Below, piece after piece: positions 48,209-57,622 of a stretch of DNA of 64,000 nt (the first letter of the stretch is position 1; each line of letters opens with the position of its first letter). The notes below the pieces were generated by a model. The model made no database searches. It saw nothing but the letters and a program-made list of their open reading frames with translations, and was not told the DNA's origin. Both the position numbers and the translations under genes were made by a program. The stretch covers positions 59,823,225 to 59,887,224 of the forward strand of contig NC_044282.2 of the NCBI RefSeq assembly GCF_004027225.2. Reading direction: 5' to 3'. This DNA comes from Strigops habroptila. Lineage: Eukaryota; Chordata; Aves; Psittaciformes; Psittacidae.

Positions 48209-48344
48209 CCAATCAGCGCGCTCGTCCCATCGCTCGGTGGGCCGGCAGGAATGCCTATTGGCCGAGGGGCGCTCGCACCAGGCAGCGCTAGCCAATGGAA
48301 CGGCGGTGAGGCTGGTGTGACGGCCGCCGGCCGGCGCTGATTGG
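48209..48344. promoter_or_regulatory. FDFT1: FDFT1 proximal promoter: four CCAAT boxes and an SRE-like site
   Basis: CCAAT cores lie at 48209-48213 and 48292-48296 on the + strand. The inverted ATTGG lies at 48257-48261 and 48340-48344. Between the last two sits CTGGTGTGAC (48312-48321), whose complement GTCACACCAG matches the SRE consensus ATCACNCCAC loosely. It is separated from the flanking CCAAT boxes by 15 and 18 bases. In mammals, SREBP acts with NF-Y at such spacing in cholesterol genes, squalene synthase included. Binding here is inferred. Confidence 0.6.
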
Positions 48345-48687
48345 GTAGCGGCCCGCGTCGCCACACACGCGGCGCTGGCGGAGCGGGAGGAAGCGGAGCC
48401 CCCTGCTTCCCTCCCGAGCGGTCCTGGGAAGGCACGGCGTCCCCCCGCCGCCCCGAAGCTACAGCCCCTTCAGCCCCCCTGCGCCCCTCGGCCAGCCCCG
48501 AGCGCAGCCAGGCCCTCCCCGCTTCACGCGTGAGGGTGTTTAATGGCTTAAGGCACCTCTTATCCCCTTCCCTAGGGAAGGAACGACTTCTTTGGAGCCA
48601 CCCTCCTCTCGGCAGGATGACCCGAGCCTCCTGCGAGCTGGGACGTGAGACCACTGCCGCCTCCCCGCATCTGGCTCAACCACAAGT

Positions 48688-48803
48688 CATAGAATGGTTT
48701 GGGCTGGAAGGGAGCTTAAAGCTCATCCAGTTCCAACCCTCTGCCACAGGCAGGGACACCTTCCACTAGAGCAGGTTGCTCCAAGCCCCGTCCAACCTGG
48801 CCT
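48688..48803 (-). mobile_element. CR1 LINE, short 3' fragment (antisense), upstream of FDFT1
   Basis: It runs from TCATAGAATGGTTTGGGCTG to CCCGTCCAACCTGGCC. It marks the upstream limit of the compact FDFT1 promoter region. Confidence 0.93.
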
Positions 48804-49157
48804 GGATTCCCCTCCAAACACCAAGGTGCTGCTACCTCATCCTCAACAACATGAGCTTCATCTGCTGGAGGTTCTTTTGTCTGTGTGTTGCCTTCCATTT
48901 TAGAAGGGCACTGAAATAACCATGCCTCATTTCCAGGCTTTCACAGACACCCTGCAGGACATGCTCAGGAGTGACATTAACAGTCTTCCTTGGCACCATA
49001 ACCCCATTAATTGGATTATGCATTGATCCCATAACTACTCAAGGACGTCACAGTTCACAGGGGAGAGGCTGTGCAAGTCTGGGAAACAGCTTACCACTGA
49101 GGTGTTCAACTCCAGCACGCCCTGTCGATGTGCAATCCACCTTTAGATCCTGTGCCC
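48804..49157. other. Short interval between two CR1 copies, FDFT1-NEIL2 gap
   Basis: No gene or RNA is recognised. It lies between two CR1 copies of opposite orientation whose 3' ends point outward. Confidence 0.5.
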
Positions 49158-49668
49158 TTGAATCCTGTGTTCAGTTCTGGGTCCCCCACTACAAGAGAGA
49201 TGTTGAGGTGCTGGAATGTGTCCAGAGGAGGGCTACAAAGCTGAGGAAGGGCCTGGAGCACAAGTCCTATGAGGAACAGCTGAGCGAACTGGGGGTGCTT
49301 AGTCTGGAAAAGAGAAGGCTCACGGGGATCTTATCGCTCTCTACAAGTACCTGAAAGGAGGTTGTAGTGAGGTGGGGTCAGTCTCTTCACCCAAGGAAGA
49401 AGTGATAGGACAAGAGGAAAAGGGCTCAAGCTGCACCAGAGGAGGTTTAGGTTGGATATTAGGGAAAATTTCTTCACCAAAACAGTAGTCAGGCTTTGGA
49501 ACAGGCTTCCCAGGGAAGCGGTGCAACCACCATCCCTGAAAGCATTCAAAAACCATGTAGATGAGGTGCTCAGTGACATGGTTTAGTGGTGGACTTGGCA
49601 GTCCTGGGGTAAAGGTTGGACTCATTGATCTTGAAGGTCTTTTCCAACCTAGCTGATTCTATGATTGA
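49158..49668 (+). mobile_element. CR1 LINE of a different, older subfamily (sense)
   Basis: It contains TTCAGTTCTGGGTCCCCCAC, GTCCAGAGGAGGGCTACAAAG and a 3' end GATCTTGAAGGTCTTTTCC then GATTCTATGATTG. The body and the GGACTTGGCAGTCCTGGG block differ from the common copies here, so it is a distinct CR1 subfamily. About 510 bases are kept. Confidence 0.92.
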
Positions 49669-50677
49669 GAACAGTTTTCTTGCTGAGGAAAAGTTTACAC
49701 ACTTTACACAGCTGAGGGAAGCTGCTGGTTCCATCCTCTACAGGGCAGCACCAAATGCTGGAGTTTCCCTGTACACCTCAGCTTTTAAGCAAGAAACTAC
49801 GAGGAAAAGACACACCAAACTTCAGATGAACATTACTGGTTCTAACTCCAGCTTTTCAAGTCACAGTCTATTGTTAAAATAAACTCACATATAGGGAGAA
49901 CAAACAGCAACAGCTCCTGCCTACTGCATAGACACACACACAGCCTAACAAAGGAGGGACCACGCTGCCTCTATTTCCCAACCTTTCTGCTTTCAAGTTA
50001 TTTTGGAGGTAATGAGTTTCATGCAACCGCTGTCCCAAGCACAATATTTTTAAATGTTTTTATTTTTACAGTGAATTGGCAGTTTGCCACAGAACTGAAA
50101 CCTGCAGGGGCAGAGGTGAGCTCCACCAAGCACTGCTGAGGTTTATTTTCTCCCATGGGAAGGAGGCAGCTGTTCATGTAAGAGCTGACAGAGGGAACAG
50201 CCACTCGCTTCTAACCACACCTAATCACAGCGCAGCGCACAGGTACAGAGGCGGGATTACCTAGTATTGAGTTAATCAAGCTGTTTAGGCAGAGGGATAT
50301 GCTCCTTCCTGCCAACTCCACCATAAGCAATTGCACCCACAGCAGGGCCAAGGGGTAGGGGCACTTCGGACCCCAGTAATCACCTGCTCAACTTCCTATG
50401 CTTTCCATTTGCTGTAGTCCAAACAGGGTGATCAAGACACCTCAACCCATTTACACTGTTTTGTCACTGTGACAAAAACCCAACAGACACGTACAACCGC
50501 TTTCTTTTTCGCATCCAGAGGCACAGAGTGATTCCTGTAACCTCCACTGAGCACTCAACTCTGCCCGCTCACTGTCTCTAAAGAGGAAACTCAACAGCCT
50601 CAAAGAAACCATGAAGACCTCCTCAGGATAACTAAGAGACCACCAAGACACCCTCCAGGAAAGAACACAGAGGCAGG
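49669..50677 (-). other. NEIL2: NEIL2 3' flank and 3' UTR
   Basis: Minus-strand AATAAA hexamers lie at 50142-50147 and 50059-50064. They give a NEIL2 3' UTR of about 0.55-0.65 kb. Below about 50040 I see no gene. Confidence 0.5.
50059..50064 (-). terminator. NEIL2: NEIL2 polyadenylation signal candidate
   Basis: TTTATT on the + strand within a T-rich stretch. The alternative is the hexamer at 50142-50147. Confidence 0.45.
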
Positions 50678-53600
50678 TCACTTGGTGACTGGGGAAGGAT
50701 CCCCATCGCTTGACAGCACTGCAGGCTGGCACTGAGGACACCACCATGTAAGTCTCTTAAAGCCACTTGAGGGCCCAAGAGTTCCCTTCATCACTGCATG
50801 CCCGAGAGGACACTGCTCCTTCTGGTAGATCTGAAGGCGCAGCTTTCTCCCGTGCAGCTTGTTGTGCAGCCAGTCAGAGCTGAACTGAATGGCACAGTCA
50901 AGCAGACGCTCCCGATCTGAGAGAGCCAAGAGAGCGCCTTGTGTTAACGGATGGATCTTGGCCAGGTACAAGATCTCATTCTTAATGATGTTCCCTGGAA
51001 AAGGTCAGAAATAAGGAGATAATAAGGATATTTCTTACCAAGATGATGCAGACCTATAGCTCCAATCTGGGACTTCTGCCTCAAGGATCACAGCTAGCAA
51101 CACCGTTCCCATTATCAGAGGTTGCACACGAAGAGTAGACTTACAGGTGGGATCGGACTGGAAGGTGTTCTCTTCCCACAACCTTGGAAGCAGACCTTTT
51201 CTTCAACAAGTACAAGACAATCCAACCACCCACACCAAGACATTTCACAGGGCACTTCACCACTGGGCTCACATGGTGCACCCCCATAGTTGAAGCCTAT
51301 GGTTAGAGGCTGCAAGCCTTGTCAGCAGCAAGATGACCACATACTCTCAGCTGGATCAGCCAGAAGCCACAAGGCTAAGGAGCAGAAGGGTCAGACATGC
51401 AGCTCTGGATCTGTAGATATCCCACCCACCTTCCTCCATCTCTTGGAGGCCACTATGCCCTGGAACTCACCCACCCCTGAAAAATATCTTTGGTCTAAGA
51501 GGGTGTAGCAGATGGGATTGGGTGTGCGTAGGGCATCCAGTGCCTGGCCACGGTGGAACTCCAGAGACAGGATGTCAGAAGCAGGATCAGCCCTCGGAGA
51601 GGAGCACCAGTGCATTCGGCAGTTGTAGAAAACAAGGAAGCCTCCACTCTCAAAGTACAGAACCAGCCTGGGAATAGCAGAGAAGTTCTCATCAGAAACA
51701 TCCCTGAACTATCTGTTATATTCCATTCTAGCTGAAGAAACTCGCACAAAAAGAGACAGCAGTGTAGCAATGGAATGAAAAGCTACCAGAGGATGAGAAA
51801 AGAGTCTGTACATGATGTAAGCTTAGGGAGAAGCACACAACAAGGCATCAACATTCACAGATGACTACCCATCCTCATGAAAGACAGGGAGGCATCTTGA
51901 AGTACCAGCCCCTGGGCAGGAGGACTGCCACAGTTTAAGCAGGAATCAAAGCTGTACCCTAGTCAGCTATTCCTTCCCTACAGCTTATCACCACACTTGC
52001 TTGTGTGCACAGGGTCACAGCAGGCATTCCAACACTGCAGGCCACCATCTTAATGCAAAGTAGCCTCCTCAGTGATTTCAGCCAGGAAACTTGGTTGTGA
52101 ACCCACACAACTTGCAGACAGTTGTTCATTCTGCTGCCCTGTGGTCCCTAGCCAAGAGACAGCAGCAGACAGGGAGATACATCAGCACCTCAGCTCTCCC
52201 CAGCAGACAAGCCAGATGACCAAGGGCTCCAGCAGGAGGGGCCACAAATCAGGGAATCTAATGCTGAAACTACTTGTATAGGAATAAAGTAATCCTTCAA
52301 AAGATTGCAGGATAGGGGAGCATGGAGTGTGTCCCTAACAAGGGCACCAGACAGGAGTCAGACCTACCTTGTGCATTATTAACCACTTGGAGTAAACAGC
52401 TCACAAGAGAGAGTCCACACTATCTTCCTGTACTTACCCTTGTTCAGGACACTTCCAGTGGGACTTAGGACACAGACTATGTTTTCAATGCAGTGCTGCC
52501 TTTAACAGCATCACTCCAGCCTGTGACTCTGGCTGCCCTAGATGTAGGCTATTTATCCAAGGCTTTTTTCAAACATGTAGTTGGGAGAAACTGTCATTTT
52601 GAGGGCATGATTCAGTCTAGCACCCTAAAAGCTCTCTTTGAATAAAAATCTTTACTGAGCTGCTACTGCAATCTCCAGGTTGACAGGCAACATGCATGCC
52701 ACAAGTACACTGCGGATTCCCTGGCTGAACACACCACACAACCACTCATGCCATCTCTCTTGCCTACTTATGACTTATCAGAGTAAAGAGAGGGCTAAGA
52801 GCATCCCCCCACAAATTTAGTTTGGGGCAGAAGAGTGCCTCTCCAGAATGAGAGGCAGAGATAAAGCAGAGTTAGTAAGGGCTCCACTAAATACCTGGGT
52901 GCAGGGTCCTTCCAGTCTCCCCTCTTATTAGCTTTGTTTGCTCTCGAGAACTCATTCGCTCGAATGCTGCCAAACAAGCCGAAGTGGAAGCGCAGCCAGT
53001 TGCCTGGACCCTCTGCTGCTCCTGGGACTTCAGATCCTGAGTGTTGGGGTTCCTGCAGCTCCTCCTCTGGGGGATGTGTCTGTGGAGCACAAACCTGCCC
53101 TTGCCCTTCCTGGGCAGGAGGACTTGCCCTGCTAGCAGCCTCTCCTTGCAGCACTGTCTCTTCTGCAGTTGGTCCTAAGGAACCTCCAGCTGCCACAAAT
53201 GCCAGGTACAAGTTCTTCCCATGAACCTGAGAAAAAAAGGTGGGATGTACTGAGGATTCATGGAACCCCTGGCTGTTTCTATACAAGTGACTATTTTCTA
53301 CAACCTCTTTGAGATAAAAGGGTCATCACCCCACCCTGAACACGGGATTCATTAGCATCTGAGCCATTCCCATCAGCACTGTGGTCACTCTCTCAGCATC
53401 CCTTCTTTGTCTACACAAAGCACATGGTATTCCGATGCCACTGCAGTATGAAGCCATCAGGCCAAAGAGGCACACCAGGACAGACACTCAGGGTTTCAAA
53501 GTCTGTCACCACTACTTCTCATTTGCCTCCTCACTTTGTGCTGGCCTGAAGTGTCTCAGGCCAGGGTAAACTAACTCAAAGGTGGCTCTGAAGCCACAGC

Positions 53601-54419
53601 CTAGCCCCAAATGACTATTAAACAGCTTGCATCTGTGCCCCTGGCTGAGACTATCATGTAATCAGAGGTGAGGCTGCACTAGCATCTGGTCAGTCAAGTC
53701 CAAATCATCATCTGAGGGAAGTCAGGCAAGCGAAGCCCTCAGCAGGACTGACCCAGTGTGACTATCTCACAAGTGCCCACAGTATAGACATTTCAACCCA
53801 GCCAAGTAAAACCCTGCCCTCTGGTATAAGGGAAGCAGCTGTGCAAGTTCACAGCTGAGGGAAATAAGGCTGCTGGTTCTGACAGCCACATACTGAAGAA
53901 ATCAGCTTTCATCTACAAATAGCTCTAAAGAAAACTGACTCTGCAGCCCTCAAGAGGCACAGAACCAGTACATTAGCGTGACTGACTCAAAACTGTAAAC
54001 AATTCTGGGCATCTCCAGATCTAGTCACATCATTGCAACAGCCTCTCCTCACAGTAACCTTGATCCCAAACTTTGCATCACAGAGCAGTACTGCAAAACG
54101 AGTGTTCACCTCTCTCTGGCCACATGCACCTATTCTGGCTATAAACAAAGCAATGGCCCACCTCAAACACCACCTTGGTATTATTCTCAGGTTGTGCACC
54201 TTCTGTGATCTAGATGCAGGACAATGATGGTTTGCCTCAGACTTCTTGTGGACCAGTGAGTCCATCTTTAGTACAGCTCACCTGGGAGTCCTGGAGCCTC
54301 AGCGCATTCAGGTCATTCACACTGATCTTCCTGGTGCTTCCCCCCACCTTGACCACCACTTGTCCCACAAAAGGGGACGTCAGCAGCTGGAACTTCCTCA
54401 GGGATGGGCCCTCCGGCAT
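50678..54419 (-). CDS. NEIL2: Endonuclease VIII-like 2, DNA glycosylase/AP lyase
   Basis: Coding exons in transcript order: 54419-54282, 53226-52895, 51667-51471, 50994-50678. The junctions are in phase and give 327 aa (human 332). It removes oxidised bases, preferably from bubble or single-stranded DNA, in base-excision repair. The Fpg/Nei start MPEGP supplies Pro2, the Schiff-base nucleophile, and Glu3. Lys50 is in VHGK. A variable linker (about 57-130) carries the usual low conservation of this family. Landmarks are [40 protein letters not shown] and the H2TH stretch [16 protein letters not shown]. The C-terminal CHCC zinc finger is Cys284, His288, Cys308, Cys311. The second-exon donor is a weak GTATTT, but the frame and protein match on both sides support it. 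Confidence 0.97.
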
Positions 54420-54470
54420 CTCGAGCAGTTGAGGGAATAGCAGGTCCTTCTTACACTTGGTGCCCTAGAC
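54420..54470 (-). other. NEIL2: NEIL2 5' UTR part of the start exon
   Basis: A minus-strand acceptor (CCTTCAG) ends at 54471, leaving 51 bases of leader before ATG. A noncoding first exon must therefore lie at higher coordinates. Confidence 0.6.
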
Positions 54471-54609
54471 CTGAAGGAAAGTTGCAGCTCAGAAATTCAC
54501 AAAACCACTCAGAGGCTGAGCTTGCCACAATTTCCTCACTCCTGTTTTCATTCTCAAGACACCATGTCAAAGACCATGAAGAGAAACAGGTTCATTTCAG
54601 GCCTAGGGA

Positions 54610-54690
54610 TGTTGGGGAATTTCCACCCTTGGGGATATTCTTAATTCAATCAAATAAGGCCCTGAGCAACCTGCTCTAATGGTCCTTTTT
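54610..54690 (+). mobile_element. CR1 remnant, old
   Basis: GGGGATATTCTTAATTCAA, then AGGCCCTGAGCAACCTGCTC, matches the 3' body of an old CR1 type. It is heavily decayed, with unclear edges. Confidence 0.55.
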
Positions 54691-56539
54691 GCCCCACAAG
54701 CAGGAATTCAGCCTGGGGATCTCCAGAAGTTCTTTCCTACCACAGGTTCCCCAGGAGTCAGAGAACCTTAAAAAAAGACTGTTTAGCATCTCTCTCCTCA
54801 CCAGAAACAAGAGCTCACCTAGCTCTAACTGTTACAGCCTTGATGTCCCAGTACAAAGAGGGGAACACAACCTTGCATAGATATTACTGAACTAGAACCA
54901 GCACAGGCCAGTGCACCATCCTTTCCATGCCACCATGGCAAACGCTGCTCCCTGATCAGCGCTGGAGTTAATTCACCCCCTTCCCTTGCTTTACCAGCTG
55001 CTTGCCCCACTGACTGCAACAGCATGGGGGGCTAGGGAGCATTCATACACTCTACTAGCAGCATCTGGGATCAGAAGACTCTCTATGAGAGGGAGATGAA
55101 GCAACACCATCCTACAGCATCCTGTAAGTCCCTCCAGGAAGTCACACCAACATATAATGAGTTATTTCTGGCATGAAATCCCAGCCACATTCACTTGCAG
55201 TTCTTGCCAGGACTGGGTGTATAAGAAAGCAGGCTCTAGGACAAGGAAAGCACAGTTTGGCTTTCCTCCCACAGTGCCAATCTCTTCTGGAGACTAATTC
55301 CAGGGACCAGCACTGACCAGAGGCTCAGCTTCAGACCTAGCTACATGGCACAGCTCTTAGTTTGATGTGAAAATCAACAGCAATCTTGAGCATGGTCCCT
55401 CATCAGAAGAGGCATTCCCACCTCATGCTAGCATCTCAGCTTCTCCACTTGTCTGGGCTAGCACAGATACAGGCCCACGCTTGTGTCAGCTCAGAGCGAC
55501 TGTGAAACCAAAGCTTTCAGTGCCACATGCTCCTGCCACAGCAAGAAGCTCTTACCCCAGAAGAAGCATTTAAGCCAGCAGCCACCTCCACAGGGCTATA
55601 AACCGCAGCGAGGTGTGGACATACCCTCAACAGGAGCAGGCAAGGCAGCATGGCTGTAAAAACCTTCATGTGCACAATATGCAGCCCTTCCATGTGAAAC
55701 TCTAGCAGGCCTATGAATAATTACCCCATGCTTTAGGAGACACAGCAATAAAGCTCAGTCTTTCACTCCAACTAAAGCTAGTTTATATGACCAATTAACA
55801 CCTTTAATTTCATGTCTTGGTTCTAGGTAACATTCCCCAACATATTTTCCTTTTGAAAGGCATCAGAATAATCAGAATTTGCTGTCTCTGGTCTTCTCTC
55901 CATGGGCCTCCCTACTTCACTGTTTTACTACAAGCCTGCTTCCAAAACACTCCCAGCTCCAACAAGGAAGAGGAAGATAACAAGTACTCCACAGGGCATG
56001 ACACCCATCTCCCCAAGAGCAAGCTACCTTAGCTGGTACCACTACAAGTCTGGGACCAGGAGAAATCCTCCCCATGCACTTCCATTCCTTGTGCTCAGAC
56101 AGAAACCAAGCACCCACACCAGAACACAACACAGGCAAGGCTGCCAGGTTCATCTGCCTCAACACAGCATCACCTGCACCCAGGGACTGCAGCCCCACCA
56201 TGGCTCCATACCCCTGCATAAGGCTCCTGCAGTGATTTCAAGGGACAGCCTTCACCTTCCACATGCAATTAGGTGGAGTGCAGAGCTCCCCATCTTCCCA
56301 CACTCAGCCAAGCACCAACTTGCAGCTCTCCAAAACAACCACAACCAGAGTTTCCACCCTCATGTCTCCCCCAGGCAGTGGGGGCACCCCTAAGCCCCAT
56401 ATTCCTGCATCCAGCCCACAAACCACCACCCTTCCCAGGCCTACCCTGTGCATGCATCTGGGGAAGCAGAGCACACAGCCCTCCCTCTGCCCCCAGCCAC
56501 CTCCCACAGCAGCTCCACCTACCCACCTTCACCATGACC
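54691..56539. other. Probable NEIL2 first intron or 5' flank
   Basis: C/A-rich DNA with several long but motif-free frames (for example 55902-56393 and 56263-56604 on the + strand). These look like compositional artefacts rather than genes. Confidence 0.45.
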
Positions 56540-56625
56540 TTCTGCAGCCAGAGCCCTTCCACCCATCTACTGTTATAGGGAAGGAGGACCCTCCTCCCAA
56601 ATAGCAGGGAGTTCCCCAATTGGCT
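56540..56625 (-). promoter_or_regulatory. Candidate NEIL2 upstream promoter
   Basis: Read on the minus strand there is CCAAT (56620-56616), a GGGGAACTCC kappaB-type site (56617-56608), then CTATAACA with TATAAC at 56577-56572. Below that lies GTGAAGGTGGGTAG near 56530, a possible exon end. Order and spacing fit a TATA promoter with TSS near 56545. Assignment to NEIL2 rests on position only. Confidence 0.3.
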
Positions 56626-57037
56626 GGTGGGGCAGGAATGGGCAGGGGTTTAGGGGTTTAAGGGTTTAACTGCTGGCCACACTCACCCCACCAGTTGCAC
56701 TGGTGTCCTGCAGCTGGCTGGGCTGGGAGGGGAGCTGGGTACTCTGGTTGGGTGTTTGTGGGAGGGCTGTGCTCAGCCACTTCCATCCTCTCCAGCAGCA
56801 CAGCCCTTGCTGGAATGCGGTTTTGGTGTGAGGGTGGTGTCTCCGAGTGCAGCTAGGAACTGTTAGGCTGAACAACAGTCTGCTATGCAAAGCTGTGTTA
56901 GTTGAGCAGAGCAGAATGATAAGTCAGGAAGGCCTTGAAGTGCCCTTGGGAGCTTTTCTGCTCTCCACTGTGCTAGGAGGATTGCCTGCTGCATGGAAGA
57001 CATTTGGTGCTTTTTTCCACTTTGTATTAAAACCGCA
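56626..57037. other. Interval between NEIL2 and GATA4, nothing recognised
   Basis: No supported exon, RNA gene or repeat beyond a short TTTAGGGGTTTAAGGGTTTAA stretch near 56650. Confidence 0.45.
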
Positions 57038-57165
57038 GAATCACAGACTGGTTTGGGTTGGAAGGGACCTTAAAGCTCAGCTAGTTCCAACCCCCCTGCC
57101 ATGGGCAGGGGCACCTTCCACTAGACCAGGTTGCTCAAAGCCCCGTCCTACCCAGCCTTGAATTG
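57038..57165 (-). mobile_element. CR1 LINE, short 3' fragment
   Basis: It runs from GAATCACAGACTGGTTTGGG through CTTCCACTAGACCAGGTTGC to CCAGCCTTGAATTGCTCC. Confidence 0.92.
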
Positions 57166-57202
57166 CTCCATTGCTGTGAGTTTTAGTGTTTGTCACCCTT
57201 TT

Positions 57203-57258
57203 GACTTGAATCACTCTGTAATTCTATCATTATGAGCTCCCTAAGATGGGACATTGCA
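57203..57258. repeat. Repeat pair, copy A (mate at 58526-58580)
   Basis: GACTTGAATCACTCTGTAAT, then GAGCTCCCTAAGATGGGACA, closely matches a stretch at 58526-58580. The shared block extends beyond the CR1-like CTGTAATTCTAT end, so it is not only a CR1 terminus. Confidence 0.65.
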
Positions 57259-57616
57259 CCATCACTTCTCCAGGTGTACTTCATATGGGCTCATTTACCC
57301 CCAGCCCTCTCCAAGAAGCCCACGAGGGTAGTCAGAGTCATAGTAGCCTTTTGTTTTTATTATCATTCTTTTATTTTCATTAGTTCTAAAGGTGTAGAAG
57401 TTACATGGATTGGTAGCTGTACTACTTCATAATATATATTTTTTTACATCTTTAAATAATTACAGCTTGTTCAGTTGGTTGGTTTCCCTCTCCCCCTTAC
57501 AAATAAGCGTGTTTCCGTGGGACCTTCCCAGATGACCTGAGAAGCTTCAAACTTTATACATGGGGAGAAAAAAAGTAAAACAAACCACTACCCCGACCTA
57601 GTCACAGCTTCAATGT

Positions 57617-57622
57617 TTTATT
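57617..57622 (-). terminator. GATA4: Candidate GATA4 distal polyadenylation signal
   Basis: AATAAA on the minus strand, the last clear hexamer before the next repeats. It would give a long 3' UTR of about 4 kb. Other minus-strand AATAAA hexamers lie nearer the stop (for example 59512-59517), so the true end is open. Confidence 0.35.

Larger units (their letters stand above)
46880..48530 (-). promoter_or_regulatory. FDFT1: FDFT1 CpG island and promoter region
   Basis: Dense CG dinucleotides run from exon 2 through intron 1 and exon 1 to about 430 bases upstream of the start codon. The TSS is probably just above 48103, with no TATA box at a convincing distance. A CTC run at 47855-47880 lies in intron 1. 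Confidence 0.75.

Noticed and set aside
47371-48340. Long frames on both strands around FDFT1 exon 1
   Set aside because: GC-rich minisatellite and CpG island leave stop-free frames. Only 48002-48103 minus is coding.
55902-56619. Several Pro/His-rich frames upstream of NEIL2
   Set aside because: C/A-rich composition gives open frames on both strands; no domains or exon boundaries.
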